From NCBI GenBank assembly GCA_023512835.1, contig CM042089.1:12787759-12851758 (forward strand): a stretch of DNA of 64,000 nucleotides, in the 5' to 3' direction. Of this stretch, positions 24,151-36,571 are shown piece after piece. The DNA comes from Taxillus chinensis (lineage: Eukaryota; Streptophyta; Magnoliopsida; Santalales; Loranthaceae). The stretch's first letter is position 1; each line of letters begins with the position of its first letter. Both the position numbers and the translations under genes were made by a program. Under the pieces are notes generated by a model, which saw nothing but the letters and a program-made list of their open reading frames with translations, had not been told where the DNA came from and did no database searches.

Positions 24151-25531
24151 GGATCCAAGTGGAAATTATTAAAGTCAACACAAATTCGCTAGAAGAACCG
24201 TAAGAATAAGTTTTTCGGGTTTTCTTATCATAAATTTATCCATTATAATTTGTAAGCCGAATATAATATAAGACACCACAATATATCAAATACTAGCAAG
24301 TAAATTACTAGGTAAATATTTATGTATTTTAAAATTTTCAAAATTAAACCTAAAAAGTAATAATTCAAATTTTAATTTCAATCAATATCAAATTATCAAA
24401 ATTCAAATCAAATTTAAGCATTAAATTGAAAAAAGAAAAATAGACAAATAGCAAATTACTAGATTTAGTGAGAGCAAAGTACCTCGGCTCATTATCCTGA
24501 TATAGTGTACCAACATTACCACCACCGAGCTAGAGAAAGGAGCGAGTCAGCCGCCATGGGCTTAGAGAGGTGCGACCAATCAACGGTTGCGCGTCAGGCC
24601 ATCATCGTGTGGTGAGGAATAAAGCTCTGTGAGACTCTGATAAACATGTATGCCATCGTCACTCTTCCTCGTTCGTCCACGGTCCATGACTCGGGCGCTT
24701 CTGGATGTAAAGCACTCCATCTGTGTAGATTGAGAGATAGCCATTCTAGGCAGCTAAAAACATCCGGACGATAATGTGTTCATCGATGAGCATTTCGGGC
24801 GTACTGGGCTTGATTTGGGTCGTAGCCCTTAAAGGCTCATTTGTCAAGCTGAGAGTTTAATACATTGTGTTCGAGTGGTCACTATTGAAAACATCTAGAT
24901 AGTGATGTCCTCGTCATTTCGAGCGTCGTGGATCGAATTCGAGTTTGATTCGAGTTTGTGATCTGAGGTCAATTATTATTTTGTGAGGTTGATTAATTAA
25001 TGATTAAAAACGAAGAGAAGATAGTAACATAAATAGAAAGTTAGAAAGAAAGAGGGCCCATGTACGCTATCGCGTTTGCGCATTTGAGAGGTAGGATAGA
25101 GCTTTAGAACTCTAGTGGTTTAGCGATTGTGAGCTCGTGAATCTCGAAGAACCATTCCAAGTAGGTTTTCATAACACTCTATCCTCGATTATCTCCTTGA
25201 TATTGTATTATTTGAGTATGATTTCAGGAAGTTAGTATGAACCTTAGAAATTATGAAAAACTAAATTGAGCATGAAACATTGAATATTTAGGGTTGTTTG
25301 GTAGCCTAATGTGGCTAAAGGATGTTAAACCTACAATAGGGACTCAAACGATGCTTAAAAATGAGGATTTAACTGTATAACTAGGTTACGTTATTAAATT
25401 AGGATGAACGTAGCCTATTGTATCTGCCTGAGAATCGCTTAACACCGCCGAGGCTCAAAAATCGAGCGCCTTCCAGTAGGCCGAGTGGGGTGCTTCGAGT
25501 ATATTGGAGCACCGAGTAAGCTTGAGTTAAG
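24151..25531. other. Spacer with probable LTR remnants
   Basis: No coding exon was recognised. The first 330 bases are AT-rich. From about 24,500 the base composition becomes balanced, with CGAG-rich words similar to the LTR fragments at 27,670-28,744, so part of it is probably retrotransposon debris. Confidence 0.35.
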
Positions 25532-26300
25532 TGTTATGCCCCCAAATTCCAAGGAACTCGAACCAAGAACATGACTTCCTCTTGCCCGCACCGGTGGTCA
25601 AGGGCTGGGTGACAAGCACCACGGAGACTACACCACAAGTGTATCTAAATTATACAAATCTATACAACATAAAACAAAGGTAATCCTAGACTTTCCCATA
25701 CATTATCATGAATATAATACGTCAAATAATCATATAGATCACATCACAAACAGAGTGCAAATACAACCGTCCACAAACCCATGCCTGAGATATCACACAA
25801 AAGAATACAAAATATAAAATATGTATCAAGCATCGTATCATACATCGTAGTAAGGCACGTCCTCCCGGAAGAAAGCCTTCTACTTGTCTCGTGTCATACC
25901 TAAAAAAGATAACAATAAGTAGGGGTGAGCTATAAGCTCAGTATGTGACCCCATAACTCCACATCACTCTACTAAGTAGAAACAAGTATAAATCTATACT
26001 ACATGCTCAAGATACTCGGCATCGTGTCATGAGCATAATCATCGTAGACTTAATCGAAAACAAACACGAGGACCTGGCTCTATCCATATAGGACAGATTG
26101 TCCAGGATCCTCAATAGGATCCCAACTCAAGGGAATTAGCCCTAGTACCACGAGCTCACTAACTCAGCCATAGCCCGTCATTACGAGCGCACCAACTCAA
26201 CCTAGGCCTCGGCCTCACGTCAATCAATATAAGACAACCTACGCATCACAAAGTGAGAATACACAAACGAGTCAAAGAGCCAAAGGCCCAAGTCCTTAAA
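25532..26300 (-). mobile_element. Gypsy-type LTR fragment, minus orientation
   Basis: It begins TGTTATGCCCCCAAATTCC, and the reverse strand therefore ends in GGGGGCATAACA, an LTR-end-like sequence. The words CTTGCCCGCACCGGTGGTCAAGG and GGGGTGAGCTATAAGCTCAGT recur in reverse orientation at 27,990-28,744. Related starts occur at 49,269 and 62,471. The far limit is uncertain and may reach about 27,500. Confidence 0.6.
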
Positions 26301-27396
26301 TCAACACACCAACATCGCAAAGATAAAGATTAGGGTTCACAACACTCCCTCTATACCGAGGTTAGTCTCCACAAATCTATCCTCATAGCCACTAAAAGAT
26401 GTGATTTTCGTAGAAAGTGTTTTCTTGACATAAAAAGTCCGAGCAATGATTCCTCATACCATAAGTAAGATAATTTAATTTTTGAGGATTTTTCTGAGAA
26501 GTCTAACCCCACTTTGCAAATAGTCACATTGACCAAAAACCTGGATTTCTCCGAGATTCAAAGCAATTCCCCTTTTCACATTTTGAAGGAGTAAGAATTT
26601 AATTCTCTAGTATTTTCTTTTGAATCTGGGAAGGGAGGTATTTCATTATTTACATTGTAGCCAAGATAATGCGGAGAGGTATAAATGTTTACAATATAAA
26701 TAGTCTTACCGTACTTTAAAATCACACCCAAACTTGCAGAATCGTTGACCCGAAGCTACGGAACCGCAAACTCAAAGACTCGAAGCTCTAATTTGAATAC
26801 TTGAAGCTCTCCAAGGTTTGACTTGAAGGTTTAACCTTCGACCCTTTCGACCTATCGACACTTTAAACCTTCGACCCTTATAATCGCCAAGGTACCGTTC
26901 ATCGTCATTTTAGTCTGCTTCTTCATCCGGAATCAACCTAGGACCTCGTATGCTCACAAACACACTTTTTACTCAATAACTACAAGATATACTTTAAAAT
27001 GCATCTTGAATGCCTCTAAATCGCACAATAATAATAATAATACACATATATATTTACATTATCTCCATCTAGATCTAAATCCAGATTTTTATGAACGACT
27101 TCTCAACCCTCATGTAATACATAGTTATATGACCCACATATCACAAAAACACATACCCATAACTATATATAACACATCTTAACCACAAATCTTATGCTAA
27201 ACCCGCAGATTCAACCCGAAATTTGTTTTTTTCCCCAAAACCCGGGGTTTATGTTAGATTTCATAAAGCATGGAAAATTCATGCATATCAAGAACAAAAT
27301 CGAAATAAGACGTACAAGAACACCTACCCGGAGTGATTCTTTGAGCTCCACAAACTCAAATCGTCTCAAATTGGCAAATGTCGGTAAGCTTCTAAG

Positions 27397-27435
<39 letters not shown>

Positions 27436-27989
27436 AAACGCACCAACATAATAATGTAAAGTAGGTTTCCTTTATGTTCCTCTTATTTATATTTATTGCT
27501 AATTCTTTAATTAATAAATACCTAAAATTACACAACTAGCCTTTCAAGTCCCGAGCTCCAAATTATACCCAACTACATCCAAAATGCTCAGATCGTTGAA
27601 AGCACCATACCAAAATGATATTTTCATTACCATATAAATTCTATCTCATAAATCAACCAAAATACAGTGTCTTTACATCGAGCCTTGAGTAGAGGGTTTG
27701 TGTGTTGCCCAAGTCTAAAGAGAAAGGTCAGTCGTTGAACATCGAGCCGAGCGTCGAGCATCGAGTACGGGGCTAAGTAGGCCAGCGCTTTTGTTCGTGC
27801 GCCGCTAATGGTCCAAAAGCTTTATAGCCCATGTTTTGGTGTTTGCTCTGGTAAAGATGTTAGGATGATATGAACACGGTTCGCTCTAGCTCTTTTACAA
27901 TTTTATGAGGCTCGTAGGGTGGCTATTTTGCTAAGATTCAATGGTTGAATCGTATATTTAACAATCGAGCTTGTATCGTAAGTGTAGTA
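26301..27989. other. Interior of the facing LTR pair
   Basis: No gene was recognised. It contains a (CT)n run at 27,397-27,435, AT-rich stretches and CGAG-rich words. It is probably the remaining parts of the two LTRs at 25,532 and 28,744. Confidence 0.35.
27397..27435 (+). repeat. (CT)n microsatellite
   Basis: A CT dinucleotide run with one interruption. Confidence 0.95.
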
Positions 27990-28744
27990 GTAGCCTCTCG
28001 AACCGAGGTAACTTTGAGTGGGTGTAGTGGTCCGAAGCCCGAGATGAGTTCTTAGTGAGCTAGTATTGTACCATGACGGGTGAGGCACTTAGGGCTATCG
28101 TGAGATGTGACGAGGCCCGGTCGGCTATCGAGCCTTACCAGGGCCGAATGCCCCGAACTCGAGGATGCTCATGGGGATCATGGAGAAGTTGACTTCGTTG
28201 TGGATGGATCGGTCCCGACGTTATTTGCAAATTGAGTCTCGATAATTGTACACACTATATAAAGGTATAAGACACCGAGATATAAGATGTACTTATTTGT
28301 TTTGCATAGTAAAGGATAGTGGGGTTATGGGATTACCACCGAGTTTGTAGCTCACCCTTACTTATATTGTTTATCCCTTTTAGGTAATTCAAGACTAAGT
28401 GAGAGACCTTTTCAGGAGGACGTGCCCACTACTCGATGTATGATACAAATATTGTATTCTATTGATTATGTGTCATATTCCGTACATGGGTCCGTGGGAT
28501 GCTTGTATTTGTACGTTGTTTGTAATGTGATATATGCATGACCGTTTGACATATTATACGCATGATGATGCATGAGAAAGTGCGCATTACTTCTTGATGT
28601 ACGTATCGCACAAATTTGCATGATCGAGACAAAGATTCGTGGTGTAATCTCTATCGATACTTGTCACCAACCCTTGATCCTTCATATGTGAGTAAAGGAA
28701 AGTCCGTTCTTGGTTCTGAGTTACTTGAATTCGAGGTGTGACAT
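27990..28744 (+). mobile_element. Gypsy-type LTR fragment, plus orientation
   Basis: It ends GAATTCGAGGTGTGACA at 28,744, the complement of the terminal sequence seen at 25,532 and 62,471. The segments TTTGTAGCTCACCCTTACTTAT (near 28,347) and CCCTTGATCC...GTTCTTGGTT (near 28,670) match the reverse complement of 25,570-25,950. No primer-binding site follows it, so it is a solo or truncated LTR. Confidence 0.6.
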
Positions 28745-29114
28745 CAAATGTCGGAGAGAGAAAAGGCAAGAGCGGTGGAGGCGTCATTACCCATGCGATG
28801 TGGTCGTGCTCGCCGTTGCTAAGGTAAGACAAGTGAATCGACAAAATCACAATGGATGAATCATCAGTGGACCAAGCCTAGGGTGCGCATTAAAGCATTA
28901 GGGCGATTTGTTTTATTAATTCTATTTTTATTCTTTATTTCTTTTAATGATAGCATGTATTAACTATTAAGAATACTTTTTTTTTCAAAATAATTACAGG
29001 TGTAATCGCACACCCCGAGCACTAAATAGCCGCCGTCTTTTCCCAAAAGCATGGCCCAAATACACGAGTTCCAAATATATGACTTGAAAAACAACCTAAA
29101 ATATTTTAAGCAAG
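28745..29114. other. Spacer
   Basis: No structure was recognised apart from an AT-rich right half. Confidence 0.4.
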
Positions 29115-29470
29115 ATTTGTGTGGCAAGACCTTTAAAATAATAGAGAATTCTCTACACAATTGTAAATACTTGTAAATTCTCTACACAAGTGTAAATACT
29201 CGTAAGTTCTAAAATAGTCTCCATCTTGTAAATTTAAAACTCAAAATCTAAAGAAATCCATGGAAAAAATGGGAGAACCACTATAAATACTCCACTTTAC
29301 TTCATTCGTAACCACTAAATCGGGAATTACTATACAAGTTTTACCTTTGCAAAGCTCTCTTGTGCCTAAAATTTCCTTTGCCTCTTTATAGCCTCCCGAC
29401 TCCAAGTCAATTCACTCTAACCTGTCTCAAGGCTTATTTATATTTATCTTTTCTCGCAAGGTAACTAAAG
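29115..29470 (+). mobile_element. Probable LTR and leader of a gypsy element
   Basis: It lies directly upstream of gag-like sequence. It contains a doublet of AAATTCTCTACACAAGTGTAAATA-like words and a TATA-like ACTATAAATACTCC near 29,280, with pyrimidine-rich sequence beyond, as in LTR promoters. LTR termini and a primer site could not be fixed. Confidence 0.35.
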
Positions 29471-29559
29471 AAGATGCGGTTAACAAGTTCAAAGCCTAAC
29501 TTCATGACAAAAATACCAACGCAAGGTTAAGGCCTAGCTTAACTTAGTTCTTGCTTTAG

Positions 29560-30240
29560 TCGGGAGATGGTACATGAGAAAAGAATTGTTGCCGCCACTC
29601 ATGGAGAAGCAACTCAACGAGCCTTAAACTCGGGGTAAACAAGAGAAGTGCCATACTCTATCTAAATGTGGGGAATCTAAGACCATGTTGAAGGACCCAA
29701 TTGAATCTCGCATAAATGGTATAGAAAGGAACATTACAAATGTGAGTTCTTTAGTGAGAGAACTAGGTGATCAAGTTAACAAGTCGATCTAAGAGAATGC
29801 AAAGATCACTAAGGGTGTCGAGTTTATAATTGAAAAATTCATCCATGCTTTCAAGGAGAGTTGAGTACCCTTAGCTAATAGTTAGACGACCTATGAAAAT
29901 TTAATGGAAGTGAGATCCATAATCTTTGTAGGGAGATATACTCACCTCCACCGGCGTAGTCCACATTTGACAAGTAATGTCTGGGCCAAGTATTACTACT
30001 CACGGGCATGGTTTAAAGTTTATAAACCCGTCATGTATAATGGCACTCGCAATGCCACCGCAATGGAAAATTGCTCTTTGGCCTTGAATAGTACTTTGAG
30101 GCAATGAGAGCTATTAATGACATTTCTAGGATAAATAATGCTTTAATCTTTTTCTAGGACATTGCACGGTTACGGTGGAGAATGAAGCATTATGAATGAG
30201 AGAAAGGCTTGTGTGATCAACACATGGGTTCAGTTCACAG
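29560..30240 (+). pseudogene. Ty3/gypsy gag fossil
   Basis: Read across frames on the plus strand, the sequence gives a coiled-coil-like stretch (RINGIERNITNVSSLVRELGDQV, about 29,710-29,790). The core of a retrotransposon gag domain follows: KPVMYNGTRNATAMEN (about 30,020-30,070), FGLE*YFEAM, INNALIFF and ERKACVINTWVQF (about 30,200-30,230). Plant gypsy gag proteins carry the same series (YxGxRxAxxLxNFLWxLEQYF, then WWRxK and INTWxxF). Stops and shifts are present, so it is inactive. Confidence 0.75.
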
Positions 30241-30689
30241 GAGGCCGCGCAAACACATTGTCCCTCATTATGTAGAAAGCAAAATTGGAGAGACGCCGTG
30301 TCGTTTGAGGCAAATAGGTAGTGTATAATTGTAGAGGTTCATTTAGGACAACACCCGTGGGTGTGTTCATTTTGATTCTAGTCATAAGTCCTTTGACTCT
30401 TTGGGTGCGAAATGGAGAAGCCACGTCGCCTTCAATTTCGGTTTCTAGGAATTCAAGAGCGTGACATGAGCGATATGATGTCGTCCTCATAATTATTACC
30501 TTATTTTGTATATTATTATTTAATTATATATTTTAAATTTAAAAATTCAATAAATTCATAAAATAGTCTCATGGATCCTTAAATTTCAAATTGAGCTAAG
30601 TAAAGTCAAAACTCTCGATCGGATGACTACATTATCGCTCAAATATTTTCAACCTCAAACAATGACTATTTTAAAAGTCTCAAAACACC

Positions 30690-30915
30690 GGAGGCTTTTT
30701 TAGTTACTTTGTCTACTACAAAGTTGGGTATATGACAATCACAAAAGCTTTCAAATATGCAATTTTTGTTCATAGGTTGATTGAAGGCTTGAAAATTATT
30801 TAGAAGCCCATTGAAGTTTATTACGACAGTGAGTGTCATTTCTTAGCAGAGCCAAGTTTATCATTACCACACTAAACATATTGATGTCCGGTTTTATTTA
30901 CTTGGGAAATTATAA
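30690..30915 (+). pseudogene. Ty1/copia RNase H fossil
   Basis: On the plus strand LSTTKLGI, then GLKII*KPIEVYYDSE and TKHIDVRFYLLG follow one another across frames. They correspond to the copia RNase H signatures LSTTEAEYM, PIxIYCDN and RTKHIDVRFHFIRE. It is a different retrotransposon class from the gag fossil just upstream, so the two are independent debris. Confidence 0.75.
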
Positions 30916-33031
30916 ATGAAATAGATATTATGACCAAAAGATTGGTATGACAATTAATCCTGCTAATAAGATTGGTATGATGATCATTAAGATTGATACA
31001 TGGTTGCTGTCAAGCGGCTACGTATGACAGATTTTGACGTAAAAACAAACTTTAGCGAATTTGGCATATCTATTCAGCATCTGCAAAAAATTGGGTTGGC
31101 CACCAGTGTTTGACTCTTACATATTTGTCTCACTTTGTACCTCTATTAAATTTCACCATCATATTCTTAGTGGAAAACCAGTTCCTCTGTTAATAGGCAA
31201 ATTTGTTCAAACAATGTTAAATCGTTTTGTGTTTTCATGTGTGGTGGTGAAAGAGTAAGACGATGGGTCTGGGTTACTCAAAGCTGCGTGTCGGGGGAAT
31301 GGTGACTTAAAGGGATAAAGGCGCAACATGACTTTCAAAGTTAGAGTTGGGGACGAAGGTGGTGTGTGGCGTATGTATGCAGTGACACAGATACAAGGCA
31401 TGAGCTCTGTGTTTTCCAATGAGGATGGAGTCGGCATGATATATGCAGGTTGAGAGAGTGATGAAATGTTGAAATATTTTTCCACGAAGAAATTCAAATT
31501 ACAGTAAATATTTATCCTGAACCGTGAAACAATGTTGGAAACCAGTACGCAACGTAACTGTTAAATGATACTGATATTGAAGACGTAGTTGTTGTAGCTA
31601 GCTAGCTAGCTAGCTACTCGACCAACAGACATTTGTAGCTATCGGAATCTCAAATTCGAGGAAACAAAAAAAATGTGGTCACGATCGACGACGGCTAGCT
31701 AATGAGGTTTTGGTTTTGGTGAACGAATTCTTACAGATCAAAGACACATGGACATGTACCCCCCCCCCCCCCCCCAAAAAAAAATATTTTATTAATCGGA
31801 TCGGATCTAGCGTCCCTGTGTTCCATCCAACACAGATCACAGAAGCACGCACGTTTCCGCACATGGCTTCTCGGTGGTCCATCTCCCGCATCCACCGACA
31901 TCTCACATTCCCGAATCGCCCTTGTCGTCTTCATCACTCACTATATACCTTCAACGCACGCGCTTTGCTTCCCCCGTTTAAGGCAACAATTCGGGCTAAC
32001 TTGAACATTCGTTAAAGAATATGGAATAAACCTCTCTTCTTCTCTTTCTCTTCTTCTGTGAATGAATAAAATATGTAGCATGGCACTAATTCTAGTGGAG
32101 TTCAAACTATCACGTCCGCCTTCAAGTTCAAACTCCACGTAATGTAAAGTTCTCATCTCTAAGTGTGCCCGATGGGATTCCACTTCGTGACGTGTGAAGT
32201 TAGTTTTCTTTCTTTGTGTTTTCTTAATGAAATCAAGGATAAAATAAACAAAACAACTTATCATGAATAAATAAGATATCGACACTTTAACCATAAAAAA
32301 AAAAAAAAGTTATCCATTTTCCAAAAAAAAAAAAAAACACCCTCTCTTCAACAAGAATTATCCGTGACTATAAACCCAAAAACTTGCAATTCCCTGCGAT
32401 TTACTTCACTGGCAATAAAAAACCATCCAGACACACACTATGAAAACATGTCGGATTTAATTGCTTATGAAATGTAAAAATAAAAATAAAAACAATTCTC
32501 CTATATATTTAAATCAATTTAATGCTTTTTTGGGGAGTCGACAACCTATTTTATGAACAGATGATAAAATACACTATTTTTAGTAATTTTCTACGAGTTA
32601 AATGGGATTCATTGAACACCGCCCACAAAACTAAGTATAGTGTAATCCTAGGATGAGTTATTTATAAATTATAATGTAATCCTAGGATGAGTATAGTTAT
32701 TGATGATTACAATGTTGCCCGAAATTCTATGTTAAAAAAAAAAAAAACAAAAGCAGTAGTAAAATTTTAAGAGTCTGTTTAGAATTTAAAGCAAGAAGGC
32801 AGTCGCCGTGTGTCTATTTGTAGAGACCCGAGGACACATGATTAAACCAGGACACGAACAGGGCTTGTATCACTGAACCAACAGGCAACAACCAATACAT
32901 ATACTTTTTCGAAGGAAATGAGAAGACAAAACCAAAATGGAAATTCAAGCGTATGATCACCCATCAATATAAATCAATGTCGGGAACAACCAACCTCGGA
33001 TGATTCGTCTTCCCGCATTGCCCTGCTGAAG
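30916..33031. other. Intergenic region upstream of the IQD gene
   Basis: No gene was recognised. It contains a (TAGC)n palindromic run at about 31,591-31,614, a C17A9 homopolymer pair at 31,759-31,784, A runs near 32,290-32,335 and a short direct repeat (TAATCCTAGGATGAGT) twice at 32,642-32,697. The last 150 bases are the likely IQD promoter, with ATCAATATAAATC about 65 bases before the start codon. Confidence 0.5.
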
Positions 33032-34773
33032 ATGGGGAGGGCCAGCAAATGGATCCGAAGCTTCTTACTTGGAAAGAAGGACAATGAAAGAGACAGCAAT
33101 GACAACAAAATCACGACACCGGCCGCAACAACAGCAACTGCTCCAATTCAAAATCAGCCTCCGGAGAAACCGCCGTCCGCTCCGATTCCGATATCGCCGG
33201 CTACTCCGAAGGAGAAACGCCGCTGGAGCTTCCGGCGATCGGTGTCGAAGGATTCCGCCGAGGCGGCGGCGACCGGAGAGACGAGCACGACGACAAGGCG
33301 CAGGCGGCCGCGGCCGTGAGGATTCGCCGCCTTCCGCGCATATTTGGTCCGACATCGGTTTTACTTGTGTCAAACAACAAACGCTTCGGTTTTAGATTGT
33401 GGTGTTTATTTGATTTGATTGAATTGGGGTTGGCGGGGCTGGTTTTGTGTTTTGGGTGCAGGCGAGAAAGGCGCTGTGCGCGTTGAAGGGGATAGTGAAG
33501 TTGCAGGCGCTGGCGAGGGGCGAGCTGGTGCGGCGGGAGGCGACGGCGACGTTGCGGTGCATGCAGGCGATGTTGAAGCTTCAGGGCAGGGCTCGAACGC
33601 AGAGGATCCTAATGGCCGGACAAGGGAGGCCACACCAGAACCACAGGAAATCAACTCAGGAGAGTCGCACCAGCAGGCACCAATTTCTTGTACGTTCCTT
33701 CTTTTTCTGATTCAATACTACAGTTCCATTATATTTTTTTTCATAAAATCATGTTTACTTAACTTGCTTCAGTTTCCGCATATATGAACTTATTCAGTTA
33801 TGGTTACTTTCTGTATTTATTTATTTATTTATTCTTCATGGCGAATCACAGCAATATTTGCAGTTCTTTTGTTAACTGTCCAAGGCGTTTCAAAAATGAT
33901 GCAGGAGGTGGAAGAACCAAAAGAAACCACTATGACTATGAGCAGAAGCAGCTACTCGAACCATACCCAACTTGAGGGCTACGGTGAACCTGGATTAAGT
34001 TCCACGCCATATTGTCCTACAAATTACACAAGCCAGCACCTGGAATACATCACCCCTCACTCCCGAGTCTCGCCCGCCGCATCAGTCCTAACCAACATGA
34101 GCCCAAGAGCCTACAGCGGCTACTTTGGAGACTACTTCACCACAGCACAGAGCAGCCCCAAATGCCACTCAGTAGTCTCAAGGCCTGATGTTACAAAGCT
34201 TCCCTTCTCGATGCATAGGCCAGACTCTGCAGGGTCTTCCATGTCTCTTCATCACCATAATTTCTTCCCAAATTACATGGCGAATACTGAGTCTTCCAGG
34301 GCAAAGGCCAGGTCCCAGAGCACTCCCAAGCAGCGGCCAGCGGATATGAATGCAGAGAAGCTAGCCACGTCCCGGAGGCAGTCTGTGGAGGGGAGGAATA
34401 TTCCAAGGGTGATAAGGATGCAGAGGTCTTCCTCCCATGTGGGTTCTTCTGTTGCCCAAAACTATCAGTTACCATGGTCGGTCAATCTCGACCGATCTAC
34501 CGTCTCCCTAAAGGACAGTGAGTGCGAATCCACCAGCACGGTGCTCACCAATGCAGCATTCTGCAGAACTCTTTGTTGGCTTCGATGTGAGTGTCATTAT
34601 GTCTACCAAAATATAACAGTAACGGGTTACTTTTTTAAAATGGGATTTTTTTTTGGGTGCCAGTTGATAAAGATGACGTCATTTAGCACAAAGTGGTGAT
34701 TGTGCAACATATTTTGATTGTGTTGTAATTTCTTGTTGTGATTGCAGCCTCCCGAGGATGGCCGTATCCTTAG
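33032..34773 (+). CDS. IQD: IQ67-domain (IQD) calmodulin-binding protein
   Basis: IQD proteins bind calmodulin through IQ motifs and act as scaffolds on microtubules, membranes and in the nucleus. Exon 1 (33,032-33,346) starts MGRASKWIRSFLLGKK, the hallmark IQD N-terminus. Exon 2 (33,462-33,689) gives ARKALCALKGIVKLQALARG and VRREATATLRCMQAM, the IQ67 core. The usual IQD phase-0 junction falls inside the first IQ motif (AYL/ARKAL). Exon 3 (33,905-34,586) contains the C-terminal DUF4005-like block (PNYMANTESSRAKARSQSTP, PRVIRMQRSSS, PWSVNLDRSTVSLKD). A short exon 4 (34,748-34,773) would end SSRGWPYP. The total is 1,251 coding bases (416 residues). In exon 1 the written frame hits TGA at 33,317-33,319. 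Two compensating indels between about 33,270 and 33,325 would restore DEHDDKAQAAAAVRIQAAFRAYL. Exon 4 is the least certain part. Confidence 0.88.
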
Positions 34774-36492
34774 CACCTAGTAAATCCCTGCATCAATATC
34801 TGGAATTTGTAACTGATGTCTGACTTGCTTTTGATGGAGATATAAAGAACACGGATCGCTTCAACAAACATTATAAGTTGCAGAACATGGTAGCTGAGAA
34901 CGTTTTATTTGTGGTTCTTGCAGTTTGATTGGGTAAGGGAGCGCTAAACTCAAGCCCACCCCTGCCCTCAATCCAGTAATAATTTGACATTTGTTCAATT
35001 TCTTTTCTTTTGTGTTTCTAGGTTCTCAGTTCATTTGGCTGCTAAGTTATGTTTTTTGGTTATTATTTTTCCCCCTAAGAGTAATTATTTATTGGAGAAG
35101 GTAGCAGTGTAAGCATTAGAGGTGAATTGCATCTTGAGGGAGACGGTGACTCATGAATTTTTTAATAGAAATTTATTTTGGTTGTGGTTTCTCATATCTT
35201 TTGTACGGTTTCACATTTGCAAGATATCCAACCAAAAGATTTTCTAAGGTCTACCAAAATTATGGAGATAAATTTATCGTCGCATACCAAAAGTTTTGAG
35301 ATTAGAGATGCTTCTAAGAATCATAAAAGAGGAAAAGATCGTCTCAGTCTAGTCTGCCAAAGGTTTTGGGCTCATGTCAGTCTTCACCCTCGCTCCCTAG
35401 GGAGATGTAGTCAGCAAAACATTATAGTCCCTAACTCACTTGAATCATGGGCTCCTGAACCCGGATACCAACCTTGACCCACTTGAATCAATGCACATCA
35501 GGGTCACGTTAAGTGGGGAGGCAAAATCCCATATAAAGAAGGTAGGTGTGTGGTGCTCCTGGGGTTTAATGAATGCTGGCCCAGTCGCCCCTTTGATTTG
35601 ATGATGCAGAATTTGGATTTAAAGTTTAATGGGTGATCTGCATTCTCTGCCAAGCGTACCCAGTGCCTGCAGTTAGTACAATTTGAAGAGTTAGGAGCAC
35701 CTACTGTAGTGATGGCCACACCTGAGTGAAAGGAGGTAACTTAATTGCAGGTATATCATGAGGCCATGACAATTGACAGGGCCAGGTGGCCCAGATCAGT
35801 CCCCATTCTTGTAAGAGTGGCGAACAGCTACACTACTGTCTACTGATCCCATTGGTCCCATTATGGACACTGCCAAAACTTGATTGCGGAGCCAGAGGTT
35901 TTAAGGGCCAAGCGACAGCAATGCCAGATTCACGTTTTCTCATTATTCATTACTTCATTTGGCCAGGAAAAAACATAGAAAAAAGTTGCCGTGTCTGTAT
36001 GTGCATTAAAACCTGCTTTAGTGGATGCAAGCGACGCATTTTCCCCAAATCATGGGTAGTGGATGCAAGCCACGCATCCTTTCCAACCTTTCATATGAAC
36101 AGGGAAAAAAACCCAATTGGCACCAATAATTAGTTCATGCCTAAATAAAAAAGCTTATTTTCTTTAAAATGATGTTGAAGGTATTATGCCATCACCAACA
36201 ACAAACAGGGACTAACTCGAACTATCAACAAGCCCCAACAAAATGTTATTTTACGGGAGAAGTAAAAAAAGGAAAGGAAGAAGCTTTACTCAAATAACTC
36301 ACAAAATAACTCTTACAATTTCAAAGCACTATACACAAAGCTAGACTTATTTCAAAGTTTACAAAAGCTAAAGTACGTTGTCGATTAATATCAGAATCAG
36401 ACCAAACACTAATTTCTCAATCTGATTGCCTGCCTATCTACTAAACACCCAGGATCAGTTAAATACTAGCACTCCTTATGCATATGTTATGC

Positions 36493-36571
36493 ATGGCGCA
36501 GCCCGTAGCAATACAACTAAATGCTCAGGGCCAGCAACTAATTTTGTACAATATAGAGTGGGCTGCGCCAT
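36493..36571. repeat. 12-bp perfect inverted repeat around a 55-bp loop
   Basis: ATGGCGCAGCCC at 36,493-36,504 is the exact complement of GGGCTGCGCCAT at 36,560-36,571. Nothing beyond the arms matches. Confidence 0.7.

Noticed and set aside
31207..31497. Minus-strand 96-codon frame as a gene
   Set aside because: No domain, no splice context, and a similar open frame exists on the other strand.
33065..33395. Arg- and Pro-rich frames on both strands in IQD exon 1
   Set aside because: GC-rich antisense or shifted readings of the IQD exon, without family similarity.
36000..36090. Doublet GTGGATGCAAGCGACGCAT as a regulatory repeat
   Set aside because: Only two short copies close together; replication slippage is enough to explain it.
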